Source: Cellulomonas sp. APG4 (lineage in GTDB: Bacteria; Actinomycetota; Actinomycetes; Actinomycetales; Cellulomonadaceae). From it: 59,188 nt of DNA. The notes under the pieces were generated by a model. The model was not told the DNA's origin. It searched no databases and saw only the letters and a program-made list of their open reading frames with translations. This document shows, one piece after another, positions 57,729 to 59,188 of the stretch. Numbering within the stretch: position 1 is the first letter of the stretch; each line of letters begins with the position of its first letter. The position numbers and the translations under genes were made by a program. The stretch spans positions 1 through 59,188 of the forward strand of contig NZ_JAACYI010000022.1 in assembly GCF_009996735.1 (NCBI RefSeq), in the 5' to 3' direction.

Positions 57729-59188
57729 TGCGCCGGCGCTGGGCGCAGGTCGCCGTCGCGGCCCGCATCGCGCGGCGTCAGGCGGCGCGGTCGCGCGGCC
57801 GTACGGCGCTCGTCGCCTCGATGGTGGGCCTGCCCGTCCTGGTGGCCTCGACGCTCGCCGTCCTGCTCGTCTCGGGTGTGCCCACCGAGGCGACGATGCT
57901 CCGGGTCGCGCTGGGCGACGAGCTCGAGGCGCGCGTCGAGCTGAGCTGTGCGGGGATCGCCGAGCAGGACGAGTACGGCAACGGCTCGTGCACGGTTCAC
58001 GGCGCCATGCTGCGGACGGAGCAGCTGGAGCCCGACCTCGCAGCGGCGCTTCCTGCCGGGACGACGCTCGTGCACGAGGCGAGGGGTGAGGTCGAGGCCG
58101 AGGGCGCCGCGGGCCGCCGGCACCACCTGACGTACGTCGAGGTGGACGTGTCGGTCGCCGAGGTCGCGGACGTGTTCCGTCTCCACCAGGGTCGCCTTCC
58201 CCGCGCTGACGGCGAGGTCGCCCTGTCGCGGCGGGTGAGCGACGGCCTGGTGCCCGCCGTCGGCGACCGGCTGACCGTCCGCGTGGGTGACGCCTCCCGC
58301 GAGGTCACGGTGGTGGGCGTGCTCTCGTACGCCCACGAGGGCCCGGACGTCCTCGCGCTGCCCGGCGCGGGCCCGGTCGCGCTCGAGCCCGACCCGGTGC
58401 TCGGCGCGCCGGCGCGCTGGTACGTCGACAGCCCCGTCCCCGTGGACTGGGCCACCGTGCGTGACCTCAACCGGCTCGGTGTGACGGTGCTGAGCCGCGC
58501 CGTCGTGCTCGACCCACCTGATCCTGCGGAGATGACCACCGACCTCGAGAGTGGGTGGCTGGCGACGGACAGCCGTACGGCCGCGCTCACGGCCGCGGCC
58601 GTGGGCGCCGGGCTGCTCGAGGCCGTGCTCCTCATCGGTCCGGCATTCGCGGTGGGTGCGCGCCGCTCGGTGCGCGACCTCGCGCTGCTCGCCACGGTGG
58701 GTGCCGAGCGCAGGGACCTGCGGCGCGTGGTGCTCCTCGGTGCGGTGGTGATCGGTGGTGGCGCCTCCCTCGCAGGTGCGGTGGTGGGCGCGGCTCTCGG
58801 CCTGGGGGTGGCCTGGGTGGCCGGCGAGCGCTTCGGCACGTTCCCCAACCTGGTGGTGCCGTGGCCGTACCTCGCGGGCTTCGTGGTGCTGGGCGTCGTC
58901 GTCGCGACCGCGGCGGCGTGGTTGCCGGCGCGGCGCGCGAGCCGGGTCGACGTGGTCGCCGCGCTGGGCGGCCGCAGGGCCGAGCAGCACCCGCATCCGG
59001 CCGTGCCGGTGATCGGGGTGGTCGCCGTGCTGCTCGGCGGCATGCTCGCGGTCGCCGGTGCGATGGCGCGCTCGACGGCGTTGGCGCTCCTCGGCACGGC
59101 GCTGGGCGTGCTCGGCCTGGTCACCGCGTCGGGTGCCGTCGTCGCGCTCGTCGCGCGCCTCGCCCCGCGCTGCGGCGTCGCGACCCGG
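57728..59188 (+). CDS. FtsX-type ABC permease, 3' partial
   Basis: 487 codons to the window end, no stop. The ATG at 57728 overlaps the upstream TGA. N-terminal helix (RTALVASMVGLPVLVASTLA), a large extracytoplasmic domain (about 60-285), then helices from about 300 on (AVLLIGPAFAVGARRSVRDL, LATVGAERRDL, ATAAAWLPARRASRVDVVAAL), the FtsX/MacB core. The conserved ALLATVGAERRDLRRVV loop contacts the ATPase. Length suggests the two-copy FtsX build of actinobacterial exporters, with the second half outside the window. Confidence 0.9.
   Translation, partial: MRRRWAQVAVAARIARRQAARSRGRTALVASMVGLPVLVASTLAVLLVSGVPTEATMLRVALGDELEARVELSCAGIAEQDEYGNGSCTVHGAMLRTEQLEPDLAAALPAGTTLVHEARGEVEAEGAAGRRHHLTYVEVDVSVAEVADVFRLHQGRLPRADGEVALSRRVSDGLVPAVGDRLTVRVGDASREVTVVGVLSYAHEGPDVLALPGAGPVALEPDPVLGAPARWYVDSPVPVDWATVRDLNRLGVTVLSRAVVLDPPDPAEMTTDLESGWLATDSRTAALTAAAVGAGLLEAVLLIGPAFAVGARRSVRDLALLATVGAERRDLRRVVLLGAVVIGGGASLAGAVVGAALGLGVAWVAGERFGTFPNLVVPWPYLAGFVVLGVVVATAAAWLPARRASRVDVVAALGGRRAEQHPHPAVPVIGVVAVLLGGMLAVAGAMARSTALALLGTALGVLGLVTASGAVVALVARLAPRCGVATR

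Noticed and set aside
1-59188. CRISPR arrays, insertion sequences, integrases, phage genes, toxin-antitoxin pairs
   Set aside because: No regularly spaced repeats with unique spacers, no transposase or integrase motifs and no recognisable toxin families were seen.

Overview
The window is very GC-rich and densely coded, with many GTG starts, one- to four-base start/stop overlaps (GTGA, ATGA) and TANNNT -10 boxes only 6-7 bases ahead of start codons. This, with actinobacterial neighbourhoods (TadE-like genes beside a DECH-box helicase, a H+-pyrophosphatase, topA, tmk-holB, tRNA-Thr), points to an actinobacterium, most likely Cellulomonas or a close relative of the order Micrococcales. The genus is an inference from gene content and order. 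The window begins inside a TadE-like pilin gene and ends inside an ABC permease gene.

Layout. 1-3.3 kb: end of a Tad pilus locus, a TadE-like gene with no visible stop codon, and a convergent MrfA-type helicase. 3.3-9.8 kb: a STAS anti-anti-sigma factor, then two paralogous ECF sigma/membrane-protein pairs on the minus strand, separated by an SDR, a HAD phosphatase and a DUF427 gene broken by a TGA codon. 10-12.4 kb: K+-independent H+-pyrophosphatase and its terminator. 12.4-19.7 kb: lipoprotein, endo/exonuclease/phosphatase, methyltransferase, PAP2 phosphatase, DNA topoisomerase I. 19.8-21.4 kb: divergent CDGSH Fe-S protein and haem-oxygenase-like iron enzyme. 21.4-30.1 kb: PfkB kinase, Gfo/Idh oxidoreductase, tmk-holB, lipoprotein hydrolase, tRNA-Thr(CGT), membrane protein, LacI regulator. 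30.2-36.1 kb: stand-alone LigD-type polymerase domain, LAL-class LuxR regulator with a small upstream gene, DUF2277, a small unknown protein and an RsbW-like ATPase. 36.2-42.4 kb: large secreted subtilase, PspC protein, PfkB-SurE pair. 42.4-45.2 kb: MFS transporter divergent from a membrane protein plus YtrA-type GntR regulator. 45.2-49.2 kb: a lower-GC stretch of poorly known genes, an ArsR/SRPBCC divergent pair and a frameshifted GNAT gene. 49.2-51.7 kb: glutamine amidotransferase, cspA with a structured leader, PAS-PAS-GGDEF cyclase. 51.8-56.1 kb: a third ECF sigma/membrane-protein pair, small proteins and a ParA-like ATPase with a long disordered N-terminus. 56.2 kb to the end: PadR-ABC ATPase-FtsX permease operon.

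The main theme is regulation. There are three ECF sigma cassettes, a STAS protein and an unlinked RsbW-like kinase, and six transcription factors (LacI, LuxR/LAL, GntR, ArsR, PadR, diguanylate cyclase signalling alongside). At least twelve genes appear to be transcribed as leaderless mRNAs. The most notable items are the duplicated sigma/membrane-protein module without a zinc anti-sigma motif, a 28-bp perfect palindrome holding the start codons of two divergent genes, a helically phased CCTSAG array upstream of a small gene next to the LAL regulator, a terminator-like hairpin in the cspA leader, and three genes damaged or lacking a normal end (TadE-like, DUF427, GNAT).
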